Assembly (NCBI RefSeq): GCF_018446385.1
Contig: NW_024589874.1
Span: forward strand, 310,001 to 374,000
Reading direction: 5' to 3'
Length of the DNA stretch: 64,000 nucleotides
From: Zingiber officinale
Taxonomy: Eukaryota; Streptophyta; Magnoliopsida; Zingiberales; Zingiberaceae
The notes under the pieces are model-generated. The model saw only the letters and a program-made list of their open reading frames with translations, searched no databases and was not told the DNA's origin. Every line of letters begins with the position of its first letter. The first letter of the stretch is position 1. Shown one piece after another: positions 1 to 11,071 of this stretch. The position numbers and the translations under genes are program-made.

Positions 1-3000
1 ATGTATGCTGTGAACGAAATCGGATATCTGTTTTGCCTAGGGCATAGTTAGCAAATATCAAAGTAACTCAGGACCGAGACACTAGACTGTCATAAAGCAT
101 ATATTAAAGTACCTTAAAGGGACTAGAGATTATATGCTAGTTTACAAGACAGATGATTTGTTCCCTGTGGGTTACACAGATTCAGACTTCCAATCAGATA
201 GGGACAATAGTAAGTCAACCTCGGGGTTTTGTGTTTGCTTTAGGAGGTGAAGTCATAACAATGGAGGGGTGTTAAGCATAGGTGTTTTTTCGAACTCCAC
301 TATGGAAGCTAAGTATATGACAACCTCTAAGGCAGTCATAGAAGCTGAATGGCTCAATAAATTCATGATGGACTTAGATGTGATTCCTGGTTTACCAAAA
401 ATTATTTGGTGTAGTAGCAAACTCGAACGAACCACGAGCCCATAAGGCAAGTAAACACAATAGAGCGCATGTACCACCCAATACGAGACATCGTATAACG
501 AGGAGAAGTTGTTGCCACCTAGATTGCATTAGATGATAACCTGAGAGATCTTTTCACTAAGGTCCTTAAGGCAAGAGCTTTTGATGGACATGTTGAAGGG
601 TTAGGAATCAGATGTATGGCAGGATATATGGCAGCATAGTCTTTTAGTATAAGTGGGAGATTGTTGGAATGTATACTGAAAGCCTAACTTTTTGTATAAA
701 CATTTATTTAGAAATAAAGAATCACATTGGTCAAATCTCTACATGCTAAGTGTAGTTGTTCAATTAATTTATATTGTAGATAACATGGTGTGTGGTGTCA
801 CACATAGAAGATCATGTTATCAGTTCCTTATAAATTATAAACAGTAGCTCACGATCGAAATGGAAAGGAACAAACCATCAGAACAGTCGTAGTGTAATTA
901 GATATTAGTTTATCTTGACTATATAATTACACTAGTACACTTAGAGTGTATTGAGTAGGACCATTGAGGCAGTTTTTTTATACTGACTAAATAAAAGAAC
1001 AAGATCTCGGTTATTATGGAAGTGTGTGCTCTTAATCCTAATATAATGACAAACACATATATTTAATATTTATTTCTTTAATTTATCAATGGGTGAGATT
1101 TAGTTCGATAAATCAATAGGCCCGATAAGTTGGGAAATGATATTACTTATAGTGTGTGTTGTTGATTATAGAAGGAAACTATGTCCTAGTAATCTAGGTT
1201 AATAATATTCCCAAGAGGAGCTCATAAGGATTGTCATGTTAACCCCTGCAGGTGGACTTAGTCTGACATGATGATAAGGTTGACTGGTACTACTCTTGGA
1301 CTGAGATATTAATTAAAATGAGTTGTCAGTAACTCAATTAATTAGTGGACATCCGACATCTTAAACACAGGGAGACTAACACACTCATAATAAGAAGGAG
1401 CCCAAAACGTAATTTGGGATTGGTGCGGTAGTTCAATAATAATTCTTTAGTGGTATGAATTATTATTGATGAAATTAAGTTGAGTCTTCGGGGCGAACAC
1501 GGGAAGCTTAATTTCATCGGGAGACCAAAACCAATTCCTCCTCTCGGTCCCTATCGTAGCCTCTTGTATATAGAGAATTATACCCACCTATACCCACCTT
1601 CTTACCCACTCTTTGGTGGTTGAATAAGCTAGCTTGGAGCCCAAGCAAGGGTCGGCCAAGACCCAAAGGTTGAGCCAAGTTAGGGGCCGGCCAATGCTTG
1701 GAGCCCAAGCATGGTGTGGCCGACCCTAAGAAAAATAAAAGGGTTTTTATTTTAAAATTTTCTTATGTGGATTCCATGGTTTTAAAAAGAGAGTTTAAAA
1801 TTTAAAGTTTTCCTTCTACAAAAGATTAAGAAAAGATTTGATATCTTTCCTTATTTGTAGATTGAGCGGAAGATTTTAATTTTGATAAAACTTTCCTTTT
1901 TTCTAACTATGTTCATGATTTAAAAAGAGAGTTTTAAAATTAAATATTTCCTTTATAGTCTTCTACAAAAGATTAAGAAAAAGATTAGATTTCTTCCCTT
2001 ATTTGTAGATTGAAAGGAGATTTTAATTTTAGAGATAACTTTCCTTTTTGGAAATCATCCACATGTTTTAAAAGAGAGATTTTAATTTAAATAAATTTCC
2101 TTTTATAACCATCCATGAAGGGATAAATTATTAGAGAAATTTTATTTTTTAAAAATTTTAGAAACAAATAAGGAATTTTTAATTTTGTTTAAAACTTGCC
2201 TATTTTGGTAGCTCTTGAGGTGGTCGGCCATATAGTTTAAGAAAATGAATGTGATTTTAAATCAAATTAAATTTTCCTTTTCATGGCAAAGTAATAAGGA
2301 AGTTTTTATTTATATTTTTCTTATTTACCAAGACCAAGGATTATAAAAGGGTGCCTTCATGGCTAAGACATCTATTCTATTTTCCTCCCTCTCTTCCTTG
2401 TTGGTGGCCGGCCCTAGAGATTCTTCTCCTTCTCTTCTCTTCTTCTTTAGTGGTCATTTTCATCCCTCTCTTGGAGCTCTTGTTGGTGGTCGGCTCAAGC
2501 TAGGAGAAGAAGGAGAGAAAGGAGGCTTTGCTCTTGCATCCCTTGGAGCTTGGTGGTGGTGGCCGAACCTCTACATCTCTTGGAGACTTGGTGGTGACCG
2601 AATCTAGCTTGGAGAAGAAGGAGCTTGGGTGGTTCTCATCTCGATAGATCGTTGCCCACACAATGTCCGAGATAAGAAGAGGAATACGGTAGAAGATCAA
2701 GAGGTCGTTGTATACAAAGAAAGGTATAACTAGTAATTATTTTCCGCATCATACTAGTTTTTCTTTGTATGAATTCTAAACACAAGAGGCATATGATTCT
2801 AGAGTTTCGGATTTGTTTCGAAGTTGTGTTTTTTTTTTGTTTTTCGAATTTGTGATTCGATTGTTCTTTTCGGTTAAACCTAATGTTATTTTAGGAAATT
2901 AAATATTGAATTTCTATTAAAGGCTTTGTTGAGGCAGTGGTGGATGATTCCATACCCAAGAAGGTCTAGTGTCTCGTCATGTTTGACCTGAAAGCCGATT

Positions 3001-3250
3001 TTAGAAATAAATATTTAATTAACTTTATAACATAGGTGACTTTGGATCAATAGTGTTAAGTTCTGTTTGCGATCCAAATCTAAACCATTAAGAACAGATA
3101 AGTTAAATTTGGAATCAATAATGTTAAGTTCTGTTTGTGATTCCTAATTTAATTTCTAAAGAACACAATACGTTGTTTAGGAAAGATTCGACACTTATAC
3201 AAATTTTTTGTATAGTGGATCCGGTACGATCTTCCTAGGACCAACCAACA
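1..3250 (+). mobile_element. Copia-A, 3' portion (end of pol plus 3' LTR)
   Basis: The first ~480 bases read as the C-terminal RNase H part of a Ty1/Copia polyprotein (a KYLKGTRDYML-like stretch, then YTDSDF and a STSGF motif). A purine-rich tract (about 649-661) follows, then a long LTR beginning TGTTGGAATG at 662 and ending CCAACCAACA at 3250. The 5' part lies outside the window. The coding part is clearly decayed, with several breaks. The right edge of this LTR abuts the point where homology to unit 2 starts, so the element hides the true left edge of the duplication. Confidence 0.8.
662..3250 (+). repeat. LTR of Copia-A (about 2.6 kb)
   Basis: The LTR has TGTTGG...CCAACA terminal inverted ends. 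Its first ~900 bases match, in reverse complement, the solo LTR at 60468-63016. A block at about 1730-2330 is very AT-rich and made of degenerate repeats of a TTTTAAAAGAGAG / CTTTCCTTATTTG type. 2.6 kb is long for a Copia LTR. Confidence 0.8.
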
Positions 3251-4095
3251 TACCAGTCTATTGAGCTCGGCAAGTCCTACCTTATCGACCGAGATTAACC
3301 AGTCGGTCGTATATAAACACTATTGCCCGATAGACCTTCCCTCGGTCAGTCGTAGGCCAAGGATCATGCGAGATTAAATGCCTCTGTGCTCGGTCGGTCT
3401 ATTGAGCTCGGCCGATCCTACCTTATCGACCGAGATTAACTAGTCAAGCGTATACAAATACTATTGCCCGGTAGACATTCCCTCGGTCGATCGTATGCTA
3501 AGGATCGTGCGAGACTAAATGCCTCTGTGCTCGACCGGTCTATTGAGCTTGGCTGGTCCTACCTTATCGACCGAGATTAACCAGTCGAGCGTATATAAGC
3601 CTTCTGGATAGCTTAAGGCTAACTATTTCTACGTTCGGTCGGTCTCTTCCACTTGGCTGGTCTTTGCCTGCCAAACTCATATGCTCGGCCGATCCATTAT
3701 GTTCGACCGATATCTGCCTGCCCAACGTGTAGCAACACTCTTACCAAGTCAAACCTTTTTTTCGTCTTCTTTATTGTCCCCTTTTTCTCTCCTGCAAAGG
3801 GCCCACTTATTATAACCCATATCAGTCGGTATAATTTTAATTATTATATTTAAATTATTGTACTTGCAATTCTCTGATTTATTAGTGAATTTCCCAAAGT
3901 AAATACTCAATGAGTGTGGGCCTTGGAGTAGGAATCGTCACAAGCTCCGAACCAAGTAAAACCAACTAACCAACTTGTGTCGTTGTTTTCTCTACTTGTT
4001 CTTATTCCGTTGTGTTTATCTCTGATTGTGTTTACGAAAAGTGAAAAAGCCATGAGTGCTATTCACCTCCCCCTCTAGCACATCTCGATCCTACA
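3251..4095 (+). repeat. LTR remnant with internal 142-bp tandem repeat, U1 copy
   Basis: The phrase TATTGAGCT recurs at 3258, 3400 and 3541, a period of 141-142 bp over about 2.6 copies. Downstream, a stretch with GAGTAGGAATCGTCAC and CCCCTCTAGCACATCTCGATCCTACA resembles the 3' end of a Copia-type LTR. No primer-binding site follows. The same sequence recurs at 34831-35672 in unit 2. Family assignment is inference from the LTR-end motifs. Confidence 0.6.
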
Positions 4096-4599
4096 ATGAC
4101 TGTCGATTTCACTCGAGTTTAGATTTATGTTCAAATTATTTTATTTTTTTTTGTTCTACTGCCGCTGTTAATTATTTTCTTGCCTTCATTGAATAAATGA
4201 GATTTTGTAATAATAGTATAACTATTATCTTGTGTATATTAGTATATTCATATGTTCATGTATACATATATGTTATTTTGTAATAATAGTATAGCTGTTA
4301 GAGCTCTAACCTAGGGGGAGCTAATTTTTGAGCAATTAGACTAGGAGTTGTTCCAATCATATTTTCATGTTTATTAGTTTCAAAATATGATTTCAAAAAT
4401 GATAGTATTTTAATCTCATAAAGAATTTTGTTTTACTTCTTATCAAGCTGAAATGGACTTAGCTTAAGATCTACCATAGACAACATGTTCCTATAGATCT
4501 AGGTAGCTAGTATCTCATAAAATATCAATGGTATAGCTTGCTTGTGTTTGTAAAACATAGAATGGTGTAAAATGTTTAGGATTACTACCTCTAAATTCT
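4096..4599. other. AT-rich intergenic, nothing recognised
   Basis: This stretch is AT-rich and also present in unit 2 (35673-36170). It contains a short local duplication of TTTTGTAATAATAGTATA. No coding potential, RNA gene or transposon end is recognised. Confidence 0.5.
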
Positions 4600-5345
4600 A
4601 CGATGACTGAGGACTGATCATAAATGTGAAGATGGCAGTGATGGTCATCAAAGTTGTGAAGATGTGAAGTTAGGGTTCTGGTGAGTTAGAAAATCCCAAG
4701 GAATTGTCAGATCTGCATCACTATTCTTCCTCTTCATTCTCTATCACGCGCCTCACCGATGGTGAAGATGATAGCCAAACCTTCAATGGATGCAAAAATG
4801 AAGATGGGCGAGGTAGGAAAATCCCTAGACCTCAATGAATGGGAAGCATCAAGCTCCGGTGGCTAGCGATCATGGTGGAATAGTAATCTCCTCGCCCCTG
4901 TAGAAAATTGATGATCCTTTTCTCGTTACTGTAGCTTCTCATTTGAATCCCATCATATCTGAATGGATGGTCCACAATGTTTCAGATCTTGATCAACTAC
5001 TAGATCAGTTTAGATCTAGATCAAAGGCTCCAAATCTAGGTCAATGGTCATGATCTACTCTCTCTTTGATTTGGATGGACTAGATCATGATGGATGGCCT
5101 AGATTCCTTCAGATCTTGGATGAACAATCTAGATCAATAAAAATTAGTCATTCTCCCTAATTTCCTATAAAATCAATTCCATAAATGAGCACAAAATTCC
5201 ACAAAATAATTTAAATCATATCAAAACTCTAAATGAATCCAAACACATGAAATATAATATAAATGCGAATTTAAACACATAATCAACTCAAAAAATATGA
5301 TTATATGATCTTAAAAAATATGATAAAATGATAGTTATAAGGCAA
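4600..5345. repeat. Gypsy LTR fragment related to solo LTR-G, U1 copy
   Basis: It shares an irregular series with the solo LTR at 41303-42917: TACTGTAGCTTCT, repeated 'gatggaccagatc' and 'gatgaac' phrases, then an AT-rich tail ending in ATAAAATGATAGTTAT (compare ATAAAATCATGGTTATCA there). It is a decayed copy without the 5' part. Unit 2 has the same fragment at about 36170-36910. Confidence 0.5.
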
Positions 5346-5782
5346 CCACCACAAATTCTATCCCAACAATTATTTTTATTATCTAGTATCTCACTTCTAC
5401 TACTTCTGCTTATATTTTGAATTTTAATCCATCTATGCTTTATTATTGTAGCAAAAGGTGGAATCCGCCACCCCAGTGACCCCACACGGTCGGCCCCACC
5501 ACTATCTATGAAGAGGTAAATTGGGAAGCTGTAGTTGGCTAGTGCGAGGGAGGACTTTTTCCTCGGCTTTGTCGAACCATCTGTGCTTTATTATGCTTTG
5601 ACTTGAAGTTGACATATTACTTGATATGTCTAGATTTAATTACATTTATTTATTCTTGACTTTCATTTCGATATATGATTTGAGTTTGCTTGTTTAACTA
5701 TCCAATTATGCTCTAACTTAAGTTTATTATTAACCTCCTTATTTCTTTACTATATGTCATATTGCTTTTTTCTTGTCTTGCC
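5346..5782. other. Unassigned intergenic sequence, U1
   Basis: This is low-GC sequence conserved in unit 2 (36911-37344). No gene or transposon end is recognised. Confidence 0.4.
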
Positions 5783-6010
5783 CTTGGGGCTACAGTACAG
5801 TGTAAGGGCATCACGTTGTCACCCAAGGAACAACGATTCAATCCCCAATAAAGACGCATTTGTATGAATTTTTCCATCAAATGGGCGCGTAACCATGGGA
5901 TGTTGTGTTTTTGGCTGCCCATCACGAGTACTTTTCGATTTACCCTAGCGACTGGTGGAAAACTTTCATGGGGCATGGCTGGTTCCTCCAAGTTCGATGT
6001 TACCTAATTC
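5783..6010 (+). repeat. Candidate tRNA-derived SINE, U1 copy
   Basis: An A-box-like AGTGTAAGGGCATCAC is followed by a B-box-like GATTCAATCCC about 35 bases on, the spacing expected of an RNA polymerase III promoter. Unit 2 has GGTTCAACCCC at the B box, closer to consensus, but lacks about 200 bp of the 3' side. No clean 3' tail or target duplication was found, so the ends are approximate. Confidence 0.45.
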
Positions 6011-6404
6011 ATATTTTTTATGTCATATTTCTTTTTACCCATTTTTTATATATAAAAAATGGGGAGAAAAAAGGTGAGATAAAAGAATTATTTCCGCAAA
6101 CTTAATATTCCTTGTCTGATTAAGGAGGAGCAAAATTTAAGGGGAATCATATTTTTAAATTTTTTTTGATACATGAAAAAGGAGGAGAGAAATAAAAAAA
6201 GTGAGATAAAAGAATTATTTTCCCAAATTAATATTCCTTATATGATTAAGGGGAGCAAAAATTAGGGAGAGACATATTTTCAATTATTATATTCATGTAT
6301 GACTGCACTAACTCTATCTTCTTTCATGCATTGAATATTAATCTAAATTTCAAACTTATTTTTGATTATTGATTACTAATTTGAACTTAGTTTTTATATC
6401 ATCA
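6011..6404. other. Unassigned AT-rich sequence before the 6.4-kb LTR
   Basis: It contains two near-repeats of a GAGATAAAAGAATTATTT...TTAATATTCCTT block (about 6070-6130 and 6200-6260). It may be untranslated internal sequence of the adjacent LTR element. Nothing coding is recognised. Confidence 0.35.
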
Positions 6405-7790
6405 AAAAGTGGGAGATTGCTTGTGCTGAGTGCACAATATTTAATCTAGAGTTTTGATATATGACTAATGTTTAAATTAGATTAGTTATGATCTAACCAG
6501 TTGTGTCAAGTTTGTAGGTGTAGTTTACTTGACAGATATTAAAAGTCCTGGTTGTGAACCAGGAGGTGACTAAGTAATAGTGAATATAAGCATCCAAAGT
6601 CCTAATTTGGATCAAGCATGAGTTAAGTCTTGGTTGGAGACCAAATAACAAATTCCTTGCTAGGTGAATCAAGTCCAAGTGATTAAGTATTGGTAGTAAA
6701 ATTTGTAACTTGGGGCTAGGTGAATCATGTCCAAGTGATTAAGGCTTGGTAGTAAAATTTCTAGCTAGGTGCTAAGTGAATTAAGTCCAGGTAGAGTCAA
6801 TTGAGAGCTGAAGGCTTGGCAAACAAATATAGGTGGAAGCAGCTGGGAGCTGTGGCTTGGCAACTCAATCTAGATGAGTTAGCTGGAGGCTAAACATCTA
6901 GTTCCAACATAATTGTAACTTTACATTCTGCAACATACTCATTACGTGTAACCACTATAGTGAAGCATTTTCGTAAGTTCTAGTCAACCAGATGGAGTCG
7001 GGAGGTGACTGGCTGGTATTAACTCTCAACAAAAGAATTTAACAAAGTCAAGGCGATTGTACAAGTCTAGGCAACCGGAGTGTACAGGCGACCGGAGTAG
7101 CTTCCAAGCGACTGGGGGATGGTGTTATCCACAATTAGAATAAAATGATCACGATGAAGATTGGCCTTTACCTAGCTGACCGGCGGGGTGTACAAGCAAC
7201 CTGAGAGCTTTGTTAACGGTATATTATTGATAGAAGTTGTGGCCATGTCAGTATTTGTATAGGCAATCGAAAAGCTTTCGAGCGATTGATGGAGTATATA
7301 TAAGGAGTTTCAAAGCAGAGCTTCAACACAACTCATCTACTATCAATTCTCTCTTGTTTTGATGCTCTAAGTTCTTCTTCTCCTTTTGTACTATGACACA
7401 TTGTAACTTGTGCTTTATTTCTGATTAGCAATATCTAGAGTAACAATTTCATTTATTTTAGTGTTACCTTATGTGTTATTATTATGATTTAATTTTTATA
7501 TTCTTTTTTCTGAAAGGTTTCTCCACCTAGGAGAAATTAAAAATAAGAAGCACATTTTTTTAATTATTGTGTATGCTTACTTGTGATTTAATTGATAAAC
7601 TTGCATGCTGAAATTGTTAGCTTAATTTACTGTATATTTACTATTTTGTCTTACTTGATTGAATCTGTCTAAAGTTAAATTTATTTTTGTCGTGCTAACT
7701 CTGATTGATTCAACTATTTATTTTTACTATATGCTCATTTTTAATTTGTAACATTATTCACTCCCCTCTAGCACTGATTTTGATCCTATA
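6405..7790 (+). repeat. Copia-type 3'/solo LTR with polypurine tract, U1 copy
   Basis: A polypurine tract AAAAAGTGGGAGAT (about 6405-6417) precedes TGCTTGTGCTGAGTGCAC at 6418, the usual start of a plant Copia LTR of this type. The LTR carries a TATATAAGG promoter near 7297 and ends near CTCCCCTCTAGCACTG...GATCCTATA. The same LTR is at 37778-39171 in unit 2, so the insertion predates the duplication. No coding part remains beside it. Confidence 0.65.
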
Positions 7791-8589
7791 TGATAGATAT
7801 TTTATTACTTGTTGAAAGTCGTGCACTTGCAGATTTCGCCTATGACCAGTAAAGCCGACTCCCTTCAATACTTAAGTCAGGATAATCTTGGAAATAAAAT
7901 TTACCTTCTCTAAGGGTAAGGGCTTATGCTTGAAAAGAAAGTGTCTTCCTCTAGGGAAGAGCTATAGCAAGCTGTGAAAGCAAGTGCCTTCTGTTGAGGA
8001 AGGGATATTTGGTGGAGCAAGGATGAAAAATTAACATAGTGGTGGAGTCGATCAATTGCTGCGTTGAATGGAAAATACTCATAGAATTTGAATTCAGTAA
8101 AGAGCATGCATGGAAGAGAGAACCTTCTTCTTGGCGAACTTCCTTTATCTTATATTGGCATGAAGCTTCCTTCCACGTGGACTCCTCCATGCCTTGTCCA
8201 TCATCTCATATGTGTGTTGCAATCAACTCCCTACATGGAAAGAAGTATGGTTGTTATTCTCTTCTATTAGACAACTTCTTACTTACACGTCTAATAAATA
8301 CTAGTAAGGGTACAAATCCTCCTACTTGCTCAGTTCGTTGACACTGTTGCCATCACCTCCCTTGGTTAACTTTCACTATAGCCATGTTTAGTTCACTGCT
8401 CACTATTTAATTAGCTCCTAGTCTAAGAATGACTAACAACGATAATGAAGTAAAGTAGTTTGTGAAACCAGAGTCCCGAGGGATATCTACAGGTGGGGAT
8501 AATCTCGTAGCTTGAGGGACAACGCCACCTAAGAGGTTATTAGCTAGAGAAGTGTTTATAAAATTGATAAAATAAGATCACCGAATGAG
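7791..8589. other. Unassigned intergenic sequence, U1
   Basis: It is conserved in unit 2 (39172-39964). It holds a ~100-codon open frame (8039-8341) that is not kept at the same length in the other unit and resembles nothing known to me. I see no supported gene. Confidence 0.45.
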
Positions 8590-8934
8590 TTGTAATCTAG
8601 AGGAGACTTCAGCAAGCTAGAAGGCTTTTGCGGCCTAGGATAGTTGAGGTCCAGTGGAGAGATCTCCAAAGATAGGGAGACTTTCACAGCTTGTGATAGT
8701 CGAGTTACAGGGGAGATATGTAAAGGCAGGGAGGCTTTCGAAGCCTGGGATAGTTGAAGTTCAGGAAAGATCTCCAAAGGTAGGGACGCTCTCGCAGCCT
8801 AGGATAGTTGAGGTACAAGGAATATCTTCAAATGCAGGGAAACTCTCGTAACCTAGGATAGTTGAGGTCAGGGGAGATATTCAAAGGCAGGGAGGCTCTG
8901 GCAACCTGGGATAATTGAAGTTCAGGGGATACAT
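8590..8934. repeat. ~53-bp minisatellite, left block (U1)
   Basis: Degenerate tandem repeats have a core of GGCAGGGAGGCTCTCGCAGC / CTAGGATAGTTGAGGT / CAGGGGAGATATTC and a period of about 51-55 bp. The array lies 3' of GLP1 and is interrupted by an LTR piece at 8935-9635. Confidence 0.85.
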
Positions 8935-9635
8935 AAAGCAAAGTGGGAAGAAACGGAGGCCGAACAACCATCTCGCTCGGCTAATAGTAGACGCGACATT
9001 CGGATGAGCGAGCATCCGCCTGAAGGCCGTCAGCCGACGGGCCTCCGCTCGACCCGGGAAAGGTACTAGCCGAGCAGTTCCCCCGCTCGGCCCGGGAAAG
9101 GCACTGGCCAAGCGGTTCCTCCGCTCGGCCCAGTAAAGGACAAAGGGAGCGGGTGGATAGATCTTCCTGGGAACCAGTGTCGCCGACAAGAGGCATGGCC
9201 AGCGGCCTGGTCGGACAGAGAATCGTACGGTGGAAGCTTCCACTGTCACGTCTGAGATATGCTCGTGCTATTAAGGTAGGGTGTCAGTCATGCTTTTCTG
9301 ACACATCCATTCCAGGTATGCTTTGAGGAGCGTGCACGCCTCGGGGAGCGTGCACGTGCCTCTCGGGAGCCCTATATAAGGACCCCCAGACGCCGATGGA
9401 GGTATACACACATCTCTACTGTAGCTACAGTTCTCGCTTCTGCTCTACTTCTTTCTTTCTTTCTGTCAGAGGTTTGACTTGAGCGTCGGAGGGTCATCGC
9501 CGGGGAACCTCTCCCTGTCTCGACACTGTGTTTGCAGGTCCACAACGGCAAGGGATCTACATCTTTGGAGTCTTCGACCAATTAACAGGAGTGTCACGTC
9601 CCCAGCGTCCATCGACTCAGTACTCGGACAAGATC
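8935..9635 (+). repeat. LTR piece of the Gypsy-E family within the minisatellite (U1)
   Basis: The right ~600 bases match the LTR piece at 54027-54510: CCAGTGTCGCCGACAAGAGG, a CCTATATAAGGACCCC promoter, a CTTTCTTTCTTTCTGTC tract and a GACAAGATCA end. The flank following it (ATCTCCAAAGGTAGG) is the one following Gypsy-E in unit 2, which suggests a shared insertion before the duplication. The left part has repeated GCTCGGCCCGGGAAAGG phrases. No coding region accompanies it. Confidence 0.7.
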
Positions 9636-10045
9636 AATCTCCAAAGGTAGGGGCGCTCTCGCAGCCTAGGATAGTTGAGGTACAAGGAATATCTTCAAGG
9701 GCAGGGACACTCTCGTAGCCTAGGATAGTTGAGGTCATGGGAGATATTCAAAGGCAGGAAGGCTCTGACAACCTGGGATAATTGAAGTCCAGGGGATATA
9801 TCCAAAGGCAAGGAGGCTCTCGTAGCCTAGGATAGTTGAGGTCCACGGGAGATCTCCACAGGCAGAGAGGTTTTTGCAGCCATAATTGAGACTCAGAGGA
9901 GATTTCCACAGGCAGGGAGGTTCTTACAGGGTGAGATAGTAGGAGTGTGGGGAGACTTCCATGGGCAAGGAGGTTCTCATAGCCTAGGATAATAGGAGTT
10001 CAGGGGAGACTTCCATAAACAGAGAAATTTTCATAGCTTGGGATA
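9636..10045. repeat. ~53-bp minisatellite, right block (U1)
   Basis: This continues the 8590-8934 array. Starts of TCCAAAGG/TCCACAGG occur near 9801, 9854, 9905 and 9958, giving 51-53-bp steps. The array ends about 250 bp from the GLP1 stop codon. Confidence 0.85.
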
Positions 10046-10293
10046 TCATTTGTTAGGGAAACATTAGCTACAGGAATAATGAAGTCAAGTCCAGAGGACA
10101 TAATTAGCACGGTTAACATTCAAAGATAAATAATGATTCTTTAATTTTCCCTTAGCTTCTTTTATTGATTTGGAATCCAAAAATAGTAAAGCAACAGAAT
10201 TGCAACGTAGAGTAACAACAACGAATACATCATGCAGATGATTTATTGGCAATTAATTAATTAATTAAGCGAGTGAGTGAGGGTTGGTTGAGA

Positions 10294-11071
10294 CTAATTG
10301 TTGTTGTCCGTCCATTGTTGAGCTTGGAGCCGGTCAACGAGGCGTTTGTCCACCTGAAAAGCCTTGGCGAGCACATCATCGGAAATGGGCGGCGTCGATC
10401 CGAACACAGCCTTGGCAATGGTAATGACGCCCGGGTTTTGACTGCTGAGACCGGCGAGCGCAACGGCATTGTATTTGCCCGTGTTGAGTTGGAAGTGGAT
10501 GAGGCCTTGGGGGAACACAAAGACGTCACCCTTCTTCAAATTCTTAGTGAAGAGGCGGTTGGTTTGGCCGATGTTGGACGTCACAAAGCCGACGTAGAGC
10601 TCTCCTTCTAGCACGACGAGGATCTCAGTGGCGCGAGGGTGGGTGTGAGGAGGGTTGAGCCCATTAGGCGCGAAGTCTATGCGAGCCAAGGAGATGCCGA
10701 GGGTGTTCAGCCCGGGGATCTTATTCACGTTGACGGCGGTGACGTTGGAGCGGACATTGTTGACGGTGTTGCCGGGCTTGTCGAGGCCAGAAGTGTAGAA
10801 GTCGTCGGCTGTGACGTCGTTCATGTTCTTGCATACGGCGCCGTTGACGAACACTGCAAAAAGGTAATTAAGGTCCGATTGGTAAACATATGCATGCATG
10901 CGTACTGGAAAATGGAAATGAAAGCGCTTAGCTTAATTAATTGTAAAGCTATGCACCTTTGGAGCTATCATCTGCGACGCAGAAGTCCTGAAGGGGACTA
11001 GGATCTGAAGCCAATACAGCATGAGCGAAAGCCAAGGCGAGGAGTGCGACGAGGAGCAGTTTCATAGCCAT
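10294..11071 (-). CDS. Germin-like protein GLP1 (two exons, intact)
   Basis: A secreted cupin of the germin-like family (apoplastic; some members have superoxide dismutase or other activity, but the activity here is unknown). Exon 1 is 10957-11071 and exon 2 is 10294-10853. The 103-bp intron (10854-10956) has GT-AG ends and phase 1. The product is 224 aa, normal for the family. The N-terminus ([13 protein letters not shown]...) is a signal peptide of about 21 aa, followed by [13 protein letters not shown] (germin box 1). The paired cysteine is in AVCKNM. Box 2 is [11 protein letters not shown], with two His and one Glu metal ligands. Box 3 is [13 protein letters not shown] with the third His. 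SNVT is an N-glycosylation site. A minus-strand AATAAA lies at 10242-10247. It is divergently paired with GLP2. The subfamily looks like grass GLP8/GER4 from memory. Confidence 0.95.

Noticed and set aside
2359-2700. Short frames in the Copia-A LTR and in the reverse solo LTR near 61013-61346
   Set aside because: They fall within LTR sequence and match no protein.
3653-3853. Conserved 66-codon frame in both units (also 35230-35430)
   Set aside because: It lies in the LTR remnant, and similarity between units is explained by the duplication.
8039-8341. Open frame of about 100 codons present in both units (also 39420-39686)
   Set aside because: Length and frame are not conserved between the units, and no similarity is recognised.
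8556-8851. Open frames with a periodic 17-18-residue peptide (for example LNYPRLREPPCLWIYPLD)
   Set aside because: The periodicity is the ~53-bp minisatellite read through in one frame; it occurs on both strands without gene signals.
10273-11001. Plus-strand open frames over GLP1 (10273-10611, 10639-11001) and the matching ones over GLP3
   Set aside because: They are antisense shadows of the GC-rich GLP exon; their composition mirrors the real gene and they match no known protein.
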